DNA of 64,000 bases from Geodermatophilus poikilotrophus (GCF_900111455.1 NZ_FOIE01000002.1:589663-653662), one strand, 5' to 3'. Numbered from the stretch's first letter, positions 40,215 through 49,443 are shown. The notes: generated by a model not told the origin, from the sequence alone. Numbers and translations: made by a program.

Positions 40215-40874
40215 CTACGCGGACTCGGTCGCCCGCGCGAAGTGCTCCGCGGCGCCGGCCATGTGCTCGTCGACGACCCGCACAGCCGCGTCGACATCCC
40301 CCTGCTCGATGGCCTCGACGATGGGCACGTGCCGGTCGCGTGCCATCATCGGCGCCTGCCAGGACGCGCCGTTGAGGATGGCGACCCGCATCCGGCCCTC
40401 CAGCCGCTGCCACGCCTCGACGAGCATCGAGTTGCCCGACAGCTGGCACAGCAGCAGGTGGAAGGCCAGGTCGGCCTCCATCCGCACGGCCGGCTCGTCC
40501 TCGTCGGACAGCCGCTCCACCGCCGCCCGCAACTTCTCCGCGGCCGACTCCCGCCGCGGCGAGGCGATGACCTCCCGGACGGCGAGCCCCTCGAGGGCCG
40601 CCCGGACGCGGAAGAGCTCGTGCACCTCGGCGGGACTCAGGCTGTTGACCCGCAGCATCCCGCGGTTGCCGGCGGTGACCAGGCCCTCCTGCTGGAGGTG
40701 CCGCAGGGCCTCGCGCACCGTGCCCCTGCTGACCCCGAGCGATCCGGCCAGCTCCACCTCGCCGAGGTGGTCCCCGGGCCGGTACCGACCGGAGAGGATG
40801 GCCGACCGGAGCGCCTCGAGGGACCGCTCGCGCAGCGTGCTCCGGTCCAGGGCAGACAGTGACTCAACGCTCAC
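40215..40874 (-). CDS. GntR-family regulator, FCD subfamily
   Basis: 219 residues. The N-terminal winged HTH (LRSAILSGRYRPGDHLGEVE, LGVSRGTVREALRHLQQEGL) is followed by the all-helical FCD domain. Metal/ligand residues lie in MEADLAFHLLL, DRHVPIVEAI and VDEHMAGAA. FCD regulators bind small organic acids and usually repress catabolic operons. GTG start with GAGGAGG 8 bases upstream. Nearly identical palindromes in front of this gene and of the GntP/transketolase operon indicate autoregulation and control of that operon. Confidence 0.93.
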   Translation of the reverse strand: MSVESLSALDRSTLRERSLEALRSAILSGRYRPGDHLGEVELAGSLGVSRGTVREALRHLQQEGLVTAGNRGMLRVNSLSPAEVHELFRVRAALEGLAVREVIASPRRESAAEKLRAAVERLSDEDEPAVRMEADLAFHLLLCQLSGNSMLVEAWQRLEGRMRVAILNGASWQAPMMARDRHVPIVEAIEQGDVDAAVRVVDEHMAGAAEHFARATESA

Positions 40875-40930
40875 GGACCAGCCTCCTCGTCGACCGTCAT
40901 GCTAGCCGCGCGCACCGACCGGACGTGACG

Positions 40931-40942
40931 ACTGTCGACAGT
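40931..40942 (-). promoter_or_regulatory. Autoregulatory operator of the FCD-GntR gene
   Basis: Perfect palindrome ACTGTCGACAGT, 57 bases upstream of the GTG start. Matches the operon operator at 39888-39899 in 11 of 12 positions. Confidence 0.8.
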
Positions 40943-40958
40943 GGCTCCCCCACGGGGG

Positions 40959-41900
40959 TCAGCGCGCCACGACGTTGCGCAGCTCGCGGCCGGCGAGCAG
41001 CGCCGCCAGGTTGGTGGCCACGAGCTCGTCGGCGCCGACCGGCCGGCCCCCCGCGGCGTGCGGGGTGATCAGCAGGTTCGGCGCGTCCCACAGCGGGGAG
41101 TCCGCCGGCAGCGGCTCGACCTCGGTGACGTCGAGGGCCGCGCCCGCGATGCCGCCGTCGGTCAGCGCCGCGACGAGCGCCGGCTCGTCCACGGTCGAGC
41201 CTCGCCCGACGTTGACGACGAACGCGTGCCGCGGCAGCGCGGCCAGCCGGCCGGCGTCCAGCGCGTGGGTCGTGGCCTCGGTGGCGGGCAGGATCATGAC
41301 CAGGACGTCGGCGTGCTCGAGTTCAGCCGCCAGCCGGTCCTCGGCGACGACGGGGAACCCGGCCCGCTCCCCCGCGCTGCGCCCGACGCCGCGCACCTGC
41401 GCGCCGAGGGCCTGCAGCAGCGGAGCGAGGTTCTGACCGATGTTGCCGAAGCCCCAGACGAGCACCCGCGCGTCGAGCAGCGTGGTGACCGCGCCCTCGG
41501 GGTGCAGCGGCTGCAGCCCGCCGAGCTCGTCGGCCCAGCGGTGCTCGGCCTGCGCCGCGAGCCCGGCCGGCAGGCGGCGCAGCAGCGCGAGCACCAGGGC
41601 CAGCGCGTGCTCGGTGACCGGCCGGTCGTGCAGGCCCACGCCGGAGGTGACGACGACGTCGTCGGGGAAGCCGGCGCCGAGGACGGCGTCCGGCCCGGCC
41701 GCCAGCGTCTGCACCCACCGCAGGCGGGGCATCCGGCCGGCCACGGCGCGCAGGTCGGCGGGCGCGTTGCCCCAGACCACCAGGGCTTCGGCGTCGAGGT
41801 GCTCCTCGGGCACCGGGGCGGCCACGTCGTAGCGCACCGCCTCGACCCCCTCGGGCAGCGCGGGGGCGAGCGGCAGGGAGTCGGGGAGCAGGATCTTCAC
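40959..41900 (-). CDS. D-2-hydroxyacid dehydrogenase family protein
   Basis: 313 residues. The NAD Rossmann motif is VLVWGFGNIGQNLAPLL (GxGxxG). The catalytic Arg is in VNVGRGSTVDE, the Glu in LDVTEVEPLP and the His in LLITPHAAGG. This is the order of the formate/glycerate/D-lactate dehydrogenase superfamily. It reduces 2-keto acids or oxidises D-2-hydroxy acids. GTG 41900. It lies upstream of the FCD-GntR gene on the same strand, so it may be co-transcribed and could serve the sugar-acid route. Confidence 0.9.
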   Translation of the reverse strand: MKILLPDSLPLAPALPEGVEAVRYDVAAPVPEEHLDAEALVVWGNAPADLRAVAGRMPRLRWVQTLAAGPDAVLGAGFPDDVVVTSGVGLHDRPVTEHALALVLALLRRLPAGLAAQAEHRWADELGGLQPLHPEGAVTTLLDARVLVWGFGNIGQNLAPLLQALGAQVRGVGRSAGERAGFPVVAEDRLAAELEHADVLVMILPATEATTHALDAGRLAALPRHAFVVNVGRGSTVDEPALVAALTDGGIAGAALDVTEVEPLPADSPLWDAPNLLITPHAAGGRPVGADELVATNLAALLAGRELRNVVAR

Positions 41901-42605
41901 CGCCCCAGCCTCTCCCGGCGGCCACTCCCTGTCGCGCCACGGGCCCGGGGCCGGCACGCACCGAGGGGTTCGCGGCCCCCGGTCGGACCGGTGGCAGCAG
42001 GCGGCTCCGAACAGCCGCCTGTTCGACCAGCCGGAGCCTGGGTCCCGGACGCCGTCTGCTGCTCCAGGACCTGGCACGACGCTACCGCGACCGGCAACGA
42101 ACGCAACCCCTCGTTGCATCTGGTGCGGGTCGCGCCCCACGAGCGCTCGTCGGGAGCGACCCGGGCCCGAGGACGCTCGTCCCCGGCCCCTGGACGGAGG
42201 GCTCGATCGGCCAGGCGCTGCGTCACCCGGTCGTGGACGGTGCCGATGCGGTGCTCGGACGACCGCACCGCGCAGGACCACGCGGTCTCGGAGACCCGCG
42301 TCCGCCCGAGCGGGGAGACGGCGGGATCGGTGTGGTACTGGCCCGACAGCGTGGAGACGGGGCTCGCGGGCAGGTCGGTGGCGGTCGTGGCGGACACCTC
42401 CGTGGGGGCGTCGGGCGCGGTCGGGAGCACCCCGGCGGTCGGACGGGTCGGTGCGGAGGGAGCCCGGTCGTCCGCCGCGGGGCCGACCGACGACTGCGTT
42501 GCAGCCCACGACCGCGGTCGCTCCACCGGCACCGGCCGGCGTCGGTCGGCGAGGCCGCCGGCCACGCCTGACTGGGTGTGTCCTGTTCGGCTGCGACTGC
42601 CGTAG
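41901..42605. other. 705-base region without a convincing gene
   Basis: Several long open frames exist on both strands, but all are Arg/Pro/Ala/Ser-rich shadows without ribosome sites or domains. A hairpin lies at 42127-42162: GGGTCGC and GCGACCC enclosing a perfect palindrome ACGAGCGCTCGT (42139-42150). It could be regulatory for the hydroxyacid dehydrogenase or a decayed gene. Confidence 0.45.
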
Positions 42606-43175
42606 TCAGACAGTCCGGTCGGACTGCCTGCGGACGCGGAAGCGGAGGATGGTCGCGTCGCCCGACCGCGTGCTGCTGATCGGTTCCAGGTCTGTCCTCG
42701 CGAGGCCAGGGGACGAGAAGCGGATGCCGTCGCCGAGCAGGACCGGCAGTATGTACACCAGGATCTCGTCGACGAGCCCCCGCTGCAGGCACTGGCCGGC
42801 CACGTCGGCGCCGAGGATCTCGAGGTCCTTGCTGCCGGCAGCGTCCAGTGCCGTGGCGACCGCTCCACCGATGTCGCCGGTGAGGGTCGTGACGTTCGGA
42901 TTCGGCGGCACCAGCGGCCTGTGGGTGAGCAGGAACATGGGTCCGGAGAAGGGGTAGTCGACGCGGCGCGGCTGCTCGGCCTGCATCCGGTCGCCCACCT
43001 CCCACGTCCGCCGGCCGACGAGCATGGCGCCGGTGGCCGCTGCGATCTCCGCGAGGTCGTCCGGTGCCACGAAGTCGGCGAGAGCGCGATCACTCCCCCA
43101 GTCCATCGAGTGGCCGGGGCCGGCGATGAAGCCGTCCAGCGACATGCACCGGTTCACGACGACCTTGCCGCTCAT
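42606..43175 (-). CDS. Dihydrofolate-reductase-fold family protein
   Basis: 189 residues. MSGKVVVNRCMSLDGFIAGP at the start, MLVGRRTWEVGDRM, FLLTHRPLVPP and LEILGADVAGQCLQRGLVDEI match the RibD_C/DHFR-like group, a more compact member than the one at 2762-3403. Probably an NADPH-dependent reductase of unknown substrate. ATG start. Confidence 0.87.
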   Translation of the reverse strand: MSGKVVVNRCMSLDGFIAGPGHSMDWGSDRALADFVAPDDLAEIAAATGAMLVGRRTWEVGDRMQAEQPRRVDYPFSGPMFLLTHRPLVPPNPNVTTLTGDIGGAVATALDAAGSKDLEILGADVAGQCLQRGLVDEILVYILPVLLGDGIRFSSPGLARTDLEPISSTRSGDATILRFRVRRQSDRTV

Positions 43176-43419
43176 CTCACAACCGCCATCCCTGGGTCAC
43201 CACCGCACGTCTGACCTTGCCCGAGCCGACGTCTGCGAGACCTCAGCGCGCTGTCACGGTCCAGATCGTTCCGCCGATCGGGGCAGTCGGGAAGTGCCGC
43301 TCCGGCACGTCCACGCGTGACGACCAGGCCGAGCGGTAGCGACTGGTACGACACCCGCATCTCGCTCGACAGCGCACCCGGCTCCCAGGGCCGGAGGCGC
43401 CAGGAGATGGGCCACCCGA

Positions 43420-44100
43420 TCAGACGCGCTGGACGCTCAGTCGCGCGGAGGCCGCGGCGAGGGTGTCCACCGTCTCGGGGCCGCCGGCCTCCAGCAGCGT
43501 GGCCAGCGCGACGAAGACCTGGGCGGTCGTGAACGCGTCGCCGCCGGCCTCGTGCGGCCGGGAGCTGGGCACCCCGAGGGCGCCCGCCAGGCCCTCCAGG
43601 GACAGGGTGGACGGCGGGGTCGCCCCGGTGCCGGCCAGCCACAGCCGGCCCAGCGCGCGGGTGTCGAGGACCGGCGTCCGCAGTCGCACCCCCCGGGCCC
43701 GCAGGGCGCGGCCGAGGAAGCCCCGCTCCACCCAGGCCGCGTGGGCGACCAGGACCCGCCCGGTCATCAGCGGCAGCAGCCGGTCGAGCGCCTCCGGCAG
43801 CGGCGGCGCGTCGGCGAGGTCGGCAGGACGCAGCCCGTGGATCCGCACCGCCTCGGCGGGCACCCCGCGCTCCGGCCGGGCCAGACCCTCCGCGGCCGTT
43901 CCGCAGACGACGCGGCCGCCCTCCACGCAGACCGCCCCCCAGGACACGATCTCGTGGTGCCGGGGGTCCAGGCCGGTGAGCTCGAGGTCGACGACGCAGA
44001 ACGACGCGTCCCGCCACGGTGTTCCGGCGGGGACCCGCGCGGCGTCCCGGTAGGCCCGCGCCGCGTCGCTGCCCGGCCGCCTCGGGAGCGGCAGCATCAC
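43420..44100 (-). CDS. DEDDh-type 3'-5' exonuclease domain protein
   Basis: 226 residues. Exonuclease motif I is VVDLELTGLD (D-x-E). Motif II reads VLVAHAAWVERGFL, where the usual Asp is Glu and the usual HN is HA. Motif III is PHEAGGDAFTTAQVF with the catalytic His and Asp. It resembles the DNA polymerase III epsilon exonuclease fold. GTG start overlapping the stop of the cNMP/CBS/DUF294 gene (GTGATG). This exonuclease-DUF294 pairing recurs in many bacteria beside transporters or acetate genes and is thought to be a signalling module; the biochemical role is not known. Confidence 0.85.
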   Translation of the reverse strand: MMLPLPRRPGSDAARAYRDAARVPAGTPWRDASFCVVDLELTGLDPRHHEIVSWGAVCVEGGRVVCGTAAEGLARPERGVPAEAVRIHGLRPADLADAPPLPEALDRLLPLMTGRVLVAHAAWVERGFLGRALRARGVRLRTPVLDTRALGRLWLAGTGATPPSTLSLEGLAGALGVPSSRPHEAGGDAFTTAQVFVALATLLEAGGPETVDTLAAASARLSVQRV

Positions 44101-45932
44101 ACCACCCCCTGCCGCAGCTGCCCGGCCACCCGCCGCTGGACGGCGGAGACCGCGCGGAAGGCCTCCTTGAGCGCTCCCCGCGTCACCGGGTCCAGATCGG
44201 CCGGGGCGAGGTGGTCGTCGGGCCGCCGGCCGGCCCGCAGCTGCTCGACCTGGTGGTCCACCCGGAGCTCCAGCACCAGGTCGAAGGCCTCGCGGAGGGT
44301 CCGGACGTCGTCCGCCGGGAGCGTGCCGGCGTCCGCGGCCGCCCGCAGCCGGGCGGGGGTGGAGGCGCTGGTGACGCCGGCGGCCATGCCGGCCCACCGC
44401 GCCAGGTCGACGATCGGCTGCAGCCCGCCGCGCTTGAGGTCCAGCCGCCCGGCGTGCTCCCCGCCGTGCTCGACGACGAAGTCCCGCAGGAAGCCGGTCG
44501 GCGGGCGGTGGCCCAGCGCGAAGCGGGCGAGCAGCGTGAGGAACCCCGGGTGGCGGCGGGCGTCCCGGAAGACCTCCGGCAGGGCCGGCCCGCTGCGGAT
44601 CCCCCACACCGGCCGGCCGTCGACAACCAGCGAGACGAGCACGAGCGCCTTCTCCTGGGTCGGGTCGGCGAGCCAGCTCTGCGCGGCCGCCCGCCACCCC
44701 GCGTACGACCGCATGAACAGCGGTGCGGCGGCGACCGCCCCCTCGGTGTCCGCCGGGAAACCGCACGCCTCCAGGCCGGCCACCACGGCTTCGGCGACGG
44801 CGCGCAGCTCCGCCTGCATCCCCTCGTCGGCGGACCCGTACCAGACCAGCGCGCTGTCGACGTCGGACGACGGCACGGCCTCCCGGCGCGCGAGGCTCCC
44901 CAGCGCCAGCCAGGTGAACGGCACCGACGGCTCGCCGACCTCGGCGACGGTCAGCTGGACCAGCCGCCGGGTCAGCGCGTCGGACACCACCGAGTGGATG
45001 CCGGCGATGTCCGTGGCGGCCACGCGGGCGTCGTGGAGGGCGAGCACCGCAGGCCGCAGCTGCGCGGACGCGGCGACCAGGTCCTGCACCGTGCGGGCCC
45101 GGGCGATCACCGACCGCAGGTGGAAGCTGCTGCGCGGAGCGGCGGCCAGCAGGTCGGCGTCCTCCAGCACGCCCAGCACGCGGCCGTCGGGGCTGAGCAC
45201 CGGCAGGTGCCGGATCCCGCGCTCCAGCATGTCCAGGAGCACCTCGCCGCTCCTGCCGTCGGCGGCGACCGTGTGCGCCGGGAAGGTCATGACCTCCTCG
45301 ACCGGCGTGTCGGTCGCGGTGCCGCGGGCGACGACCCGGGCCCGCAGGTCCCGGTCGGTCACGATGCCGAGCTCTCCTCCGCGCACCGCCACGACGGCCG
45401 CGGTCGCGCCCGCCTCGGTCATCCGCTCGGCGGCCTGCCGCACCGGCGTCCCGGGGTCGCAGACGACGGGGTCGGTGCGCAGCAGGTCGGCGACCGGCCG
45501 GTGGGCGGCGTCCACGACCGGCTCGACCTCGTGCCGGCGCGGCACGGGGTCGGCGAGCAGCGAGCGGACCGCGAAGCGCAGGCCGGCCGGCTGGGCGAAC
45601 ACCGGCCGCGCGGCCGCGGCGGGGATGCGGTAGCAGAGCGTGTCCTCGGCGGCCACCACGCTGAACCGGGCCGGCAGCCCGGAGAGCATCGACGCCTGCC
45701 CGAACAGCTCACCGGCACCCAGCTCGTCCAGGACCCGGCCGTCGTGCACGACGTCCAGCGCGCCCCGGCGGACGACCCGCAGGTGCTCCACGGGCGCCTC
45801 CCCCTGCTCGATCAGCACCGTCCCGGCCGGGAGGTGCTCGACCTCGGCGGCCGCGGCGACCCGCTGCAGGTCCTCGGCGGAGAGGGCGTCGAACGGTGGC
45901 CGGCTCCGCAGGAACTCCGCCACGTCCCTCAC
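44097..45932 (-). CDS. Cyclic-nucleotide-binding, CBS-pair and DUF294 nucleotidyltransferase-like protein
   Basis: 611 residues in four parts. There is a cNMP-binding barrel at about 5-120 (LPAGTVLIEQGEAPVEHLRV, GELFGQASML) and two CBS motifs at about 150-270 (VVAVRGGELGIVTDRDLRAR, LSPDGRVLGVLEDADLL). The nucleotidyltransferase-like DUF294 region follows, with the motif GSLARREAVPSSDVDSALVW (GS-R-E--SD-D-A). The C-terminal substrate-binding-like helical domain closes the protein. Relatives include proteins that uridylylate or sense energy state, but the function is unproven. GTG 45932 with GGAG 8 bases upstream. It shares an operon with the exonuclease and lies downstream of an APC permease gene. 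Confidence 0.88.
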   Translation of the reverse strand: MRDVAEFLRSRPPFDALSAEDLQRVAAAAEVEHLPAGTVLIEQGEAPVEHLRVVRRGALDVVHDGRVLDELGAGELFGQASMLSGLPARFSVVAAEDTLCYRIPAAAARPVFAQPAGLRFAVRSLLADPVPRRHEVEPVVDAAHRPVADLLRTDPVVCDPGTPVRQAAERMTEAGATAAVVAVRGGELGIVTDRDLRARVVARGTATDTPVEEVMTFPAHTVAADGRSGEVLLDMLERGIRHLPVLSPDGRVLGVLEDADLLAAAPRSSFHLRSVIARARTVQDLVAASAQLRPAVLALHDARVAATDIAGIHSVVSDALTRRLVQLTVAEVGEPSVPFTWLALGSLARREAVPSSDVDSALVWYGSADEGMQAELRAVAEAVVAGLEACGFPADTEGAVAAAPLFMRSYAGWRAAAQSWLADPTQEKALVLVSLVVDGRPVWGIRSGPALPEVFRDARRHPGFLTLLARFALGHRPPTGFLRDFVVEHGGEHAGRLDLKRGGLQPIVDLARWAGMAAGVTSASTPARLRAAADAGTLPADDVRTLREAFDLVLELRVDHQVEQLRAGRRPDDHLAPADLDPVTRGALKEAFRAVSAVQRRVAGQLRQGVV

Positions 45933-45971
45933 GACCCGGACTCCCTCTGCCCGTCCGGCCGCCGCCCCGGT

Positions 45972-46030
45972 CGGCCCTCCTGCAGGGCCCTGCCGCGAGC
46001 CCGCGAGTGGTGGGGGCAGGGGGTCCTCCG
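45972..46030 (-). repeat. Gene-tail repeat B, copy 3
   Basis: Begins immediately after the permease stop (minus strand) with CGGAGGACCCCCTGCCCCC, then ACTCGCGGGCTCGCGGCAGG and GCCCTGCAGGAGGGCC. Near-identical to copy 4 at 57991 but in the opposite orientation. Confidence 0.75.
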
Positions 46031-47674
46031 TCAGCGGATGCCACCGACCGGGACGTCGGCGCGCCCCGGGTCCTCGTCCGTGCCGCCGAGACGGGCAGCC
46101 GGGAGCTCCGTCGCGACGCCCGCCGAGGCAGGGGAACCCGGCACCGGGTCGACGGCGTGCTCGGGCAGCACGCCGCTGTTGTGCCGGGCCCGCAGCAGGT
46201 AGTAGGCCAGCCCGACGAGCGCGATGGCGCCGATGAAGACGAAGGCGCCCCACTGCAGGTACCAGTGGTACGGCTCGGTGGCGTTGTAGACCTCCTGCCG
46301 CGGCCAGGCCAGGTTCAGCGCCATGCCCGCGCCCCACAGCACCGCCAGGACGTTGACCGGCAGGCCCCAGCGGCCGAGCGAGAAGTACTCCCTGTTAGTG
46401 CGCTCACCGGGGACCGGCCAGCGACCCCGGAGCCGGCTGACCAGCATCGGCACGGTGACCAGCAGGTACGCCAGGTAGATCATGATGATCGCGATGCTGG
46501 TGATCACCGTGAAGATCTGCGGCTGCCGGATGTTGATGAGCAGGATGCTGATCGACAGGACGCCGATGACGACCGCGGGCACCACCGGCGTCTTGCGCTT
46601 GGGGTCGACCTTGGCCAGCCGGGCGCTGAACGGCAGGTTGTTGTCCCGCGCCATCGCGAACATCATGCGGATCGTCGCGGTGTGCACCGCCAGGCAGCAG
46701 ACGGTGATGGCGACCACGATGCAAGCCAGGAAGACCTTTCCGAGCCCGGTGCCGGCCACCTGGAGCAGCACGTACTGCAGGCCGCCGGTGTTCGACGACA
46801 GCTGCGGGTCGGCGAGGTCCTGCACCGCCATGAGGCCGAAGAGCAGGATCAGGCCGCCGAGGAGGAAGGACGCGGTGACCGCCCGGATGATGGCCTTGGG
46901 CGCGGTGCGCCGCGGGTCGATCGTCTCCTCGCCCAGCGAGCTGGCGGTGTCGAAGCCGTACATCACGTAGGCCGACGCCAGCGAGGCGACGAGGAAGGCG
47001 CCCAGGTAGCCCAGGTCCCGGCCCTCCCCCATCCCGGCGGTGTCCGTGAGGACCTCGACCGGGCTGCGGGTCATCGCCACGGCCAGGATGACGATGATCA
47101 GCACGGCCGCGACCAGCTCGATGAGGACGCCCGCGCTGTTGATCCGCGCCATCAGCTTCACGCCGTAGGCGTTCACCGTGGTGGTGAACAGGATGAGGAC
47201 GCTGCCGAGGATGACGGCGTTGACCGCGAAGTCGTAGGTGCCCGTGCCGTCCCCGACGACCTGGAAGCCCGACCACAGCTGGGGCAGCGTGATCTGGTAG
47301 GCGAGGACGGTCGCCGACAGCGTCACGATCGAGGCCGTGAGCATCATCCAGCCGGTCATCCACGAGGTCGTCCGGCTGCCCAGCCGCTTGGTCCAGTTGT
47401 AGAGCGACCCCGCCACGGGGTACTTCGCGGCCAGCTCGGCGAAGCACAGCGCCACCATCAGCTGCCCGAGGAAGACCATCGGCCAGGACCACAGGTAGGC
47501 CGGGCCGCCGGCGCCGAAGCCGAAGTAGAACAGCTGGAACGTGCCGGTCAGGATAGAGATGTAGCTGACTCCGGCCGCGAAGCTGGAGAACCTGCCGATG
47601 CTGCGGTCGAGCTCCTGCCTGTAGCCGAACTCGGCGAGGTGGGTGTCGCCGTCCTGCGTGGGGTGCGCGCTCAT
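46031..47674 (-). CDS. APC-superfamily amino acid/amine permease (ACT/GABA-permease type)
   Basis: 547 residues with 12 membrane segments. It starts MSAHPTQDGDTHLAEFGYRQ, the usual N-terminus of the fungal/actinobacterial amino-acid/choline transporter (ACT) group. ISILTGTFQLFYFGFGAGGP and AYVMYGFDTASSLGEETIDPRR are characteristic. The likely substrate is a small amine or amino acid such as choline, ethanolamine or GABA. The gene lies 36 bases downstream of the betaine-aldehyde-type dehydrogenase gene, which supports choline or a related amine. ATG at 47674; longer upstream frame rejected. Confidence 0.88.
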   Translation of the reverse strand: MSAHPTQDGDTHLAEFGYRQELDRSIGRFSSFAAGVSYISILTGTFQLFYFGFGAGGPAYLWSWPMVFLGQLMVALCFAELAAKYPVAGSLYNWTKRLGSRTTSWMTGWMMLTASIVTLSATVLAYQITLPQLWSGFQVVGDGTGTYDFAVNAVILGSVLILFTTTVNAYGVKLMARINSAGVLIELVAAVLIIVILAVAMTRSPVEVLTDTAGMGEGRDLGYLGAFLVASLASAYVMYGFDTASSLGEETIDPRRTAPKAIIRAVTASFLLGGLILLFGLMAVQDLADPQLSSNTGGLQYVLLQVAGTGLGKVFLACIVVAITVCCLAVHTATIRMMFAMARDNNLPFSARLAKVDPKRKTPVVPAVVIGVLSISILLINIRQPQIFTVITSIAIIMIYLAYLLVTVPMLVSRLRGRWPVPGERTNREYFSLGRWGLPVNVLAVLWGAGMALNLAWPRQEVYNATEPYHWYLQWGAFVFIGAIALVGLAYYLLRARHNSGVLPEHAVDPVPGSPASAGVATELPAARLGGTDEDPGRADVPVGGIR

Positions 47675-47709
47675 GGGCCGTCCGTCCGTCAGGGGTCGAG
47701 GTGCGCCGA

Positions 47710-49176
47710 TCAGCCCGTGAACCAGCCGGCCGGCTGCGGGGCGGTGTTGTGCCAGATGTGCTTGGCCTCGCGGTACTCGGCGAGGCCCGACGGGCCGAGC
47801 TCGCGCCCGTTGCCCGACCGCCCGAACCCGCCCCACTCCGCCTGCGGGAGGTAGGGACCGAAGTCGTTGATCCAGACCGTCCCGTGCCGGAGGGCGCGGG
47901 CGACCCGCTCGGCGCGGGCGGTGTCGGTGGTCCAGACCGCACCGGCGAGGCCGTAGTCGGTGTCGTTGCCGAGCGCGATCGCCTCCTCCTCCGTGGCGAA
48001 CCGCTCCACGGTGAGGACGGGCCCGAACGACTCCTCCTGCACGATCCGCATGTCCCGCCGGCAGTCGGTGAACACCGTCGGCAGGTAGAAGAACCCGCCG
48101 GCCAGCTCCGGGTCATCGGGACGGCGGCCACCGGTGACCAGCCGGGCGCCCTCGCCGACGCCGACCGCGACGTACTCCTCCACGCTCGCCCGGTGCTCCT
48201 CGGACACCAGCGGTCCGCTCTGGGTCGTCGGGTCGAACCCGTTGCCGAGGCGGATGCGCCGGGCTCGCTCGACCAGGGCCGCGACGAACTCGTCGTGGAT
48301 CTCGTCCTGCACGATGAGCCGGGTCCCCGCCGAGCACACCTGGCCGGAGTGCAGGAAGACCGCCGTCAGCGCGTTGTCGACTGCGGTGTCGAGGTCGACG
48401 TCGGCGAAGACGACGTTGGGGTTCTTGCCGCCGAGCTCGACGGTCACCTTCTTCACCGTCTCGGCGGCGGCCCGCAGGATCCACTGCCCCGTGCTGAGGC
48501 CGCCGGTGAACGACACCATGTCCACGTCGGGGTGCTCGACCATCGCCGCCCCGACGTCCCGGCCCCCGAGGACGAGGTTGACGACGCCCGCCGGGGCGCC
48601 GGCCTCCGCCAGCAGCTCGGTGAGCCGGATGGTGGTCAGCGGGGTGACCTCGCTCGGCTTGACGACGACGGTGTTCCCGGCCGCGAGCGCCGGCGCGACC
48701 TTCCAGGACACCTGCAGGAGCGGGTAGTTCCACGGCGTGATGAGCGAGCACACGCCGACCGGCTCGTGGACGACGCGGCTGATGACGCCGGGACGTCCGG
48801 CGTCGACCAGGCGGCCGGTGTCCTTGTCCGCCAGGTCCGCGTAGTAGCGGAAGACGGAGGCCACGTCGTCGACGTCCTGCCGGCTCTCGCCGACGGTCTT
48901 GCCGGTGTCCAGGGTCTCCAGCCGGGCGATGTCCTCCCGGTCGCGCGCCAGCAGGTCGGCGACGCGGCGCAGCAGGGCACCCCGCTCGGCCGCCGGGGTG
49001 CCCGGCCACTCCCCCGCGTCGAAGGCGGTCCGGGCGGCTCCGACGGCCGCGGCGACGTCCTCGACCGTCGCCTCGTCCACCTTCGCGACGACGCTCTGGT
49101 CGAAGGGGTTGACGACCTCGCGCTGGTCCGACGAGGCCCCCGGCCGCCAGGTGCCGCCGATGAAGAGGTTGGCCAT
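47710..49176 (-). CDS. Betaine-aldehyde-type aldehyde dehydrogenase
   Basis: 488 residues. Catalytic residues lie in VTVELGGKNPNVVF (Glu) and LHSGQVCSAGTRL (Cys). Cofactor-binding WNYPLLQVSWKVAPALAAG and VSFTGGLSTG are present. The C-terminus EAKHIWHNTAPQPAGWF is typical of actinobacterial betaine aldehyde dehydrogenases. It would make glycine betaine, the entry compound for the dimethylglycine/sarcosine pathway encoded at 58-64 kb. Other aminoaldehydes are possible substrates. ATG with CGGAG 4 bases upstream; operon with the APC permease. Confidence 0.88.
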   Translation of the reverse strand: MANLFIGGTWRPGASSDQREVVNPFDQSVVAKVDEATVEDVAAAVGAARTAFDAGEWPGTPAAERGALLRRVADLLARDREDIARLETLDTGKTVGESRQDVDDVASVFRYYADLADKDTGRLVDAGRPGVISRVVHEPVGVCSLITPWNYPLLQVSWKVAPALAAGNTVVVKPSEVTPLTTIRLTELLAEAGAPAGVVNLVLGGRDVGAAMVEHPDVDMVSFTGGLSTGQWILRAAAETVKKVTVELGGKNPNVVFADVDLDTAVDNALTAVFLHSGQVCSAGTRLIVQDEIHDEFVAALVERARRIRLGNGFDPTTQSGPLVSEEHRASVEEYVAVGVGEGARLVTGGRRPDDPELAGGFFYLPTVFTDCRRDMRIVQEESFGPVLTVERFATEEEAIALGNDTDYGLAGAVWTTDTARAERVARALRHGTVWINDFGPYLPQAEWGGFGRSGNGRELGPSGLAEYREAKHIWHNTAPQPAGWFTG

Positions 49177-49297
49177 GACACTCCGTGGTCCGTTGGGCTG
49201 CTATAGGACAGTTGTGGTCGGCGGGACAGCCTGGCCGGTGACCCGGGTCACGTCCAGTCGGGTGCGGGCCCGTCACACGCCCCTGCCGCCCACCAGC

Positions 49298-49443
49298 CTG
49301 CCGGGTCGCCGCCCGCGGGGTCGACCCGGGGACGCTCTGGTGCGGCCGAGGCCTCCGCGAGGCGGGCCGCCGCCGGCGCGCAGGCCGGGCCCGCCTCCCC
49401 CTGGCAGCCGACCTCGGCTCCGGAGGTGGAGGGGTTCCCCTCG
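49298..49443 (-). pseudogene. Relic of an L-serine dehydratase (sdaA) gene
   Basis: The minus-strand frame reads [19 protein letters not shown], aligning to [18 protein letters not shown] of the intact sdaA at 55806-57179. Both cluster-cysteine positions remain (VGCQGE and PAC). After a gap the frame continues RVDPAGG where SdaA has TCDPVGG. A run of 25 bases (49394-49418) is identical to 56144-56168. No complete gene surrounds it, so it is a decayed fragment of a second serine dehydratase, left between TrpB2 and the aldehyde dehydrogenase. The remaining bases of this 348-base intergenic region show no gene. Confidence 0.7.

Noticed and set aside
42223..43005. Long minus-strand frames in 41.9-43.0 kb
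   Set aside because: Partly antisense or out of frame to the DHFR-like gene, no start signal, composition dominated by Arg and Pro.
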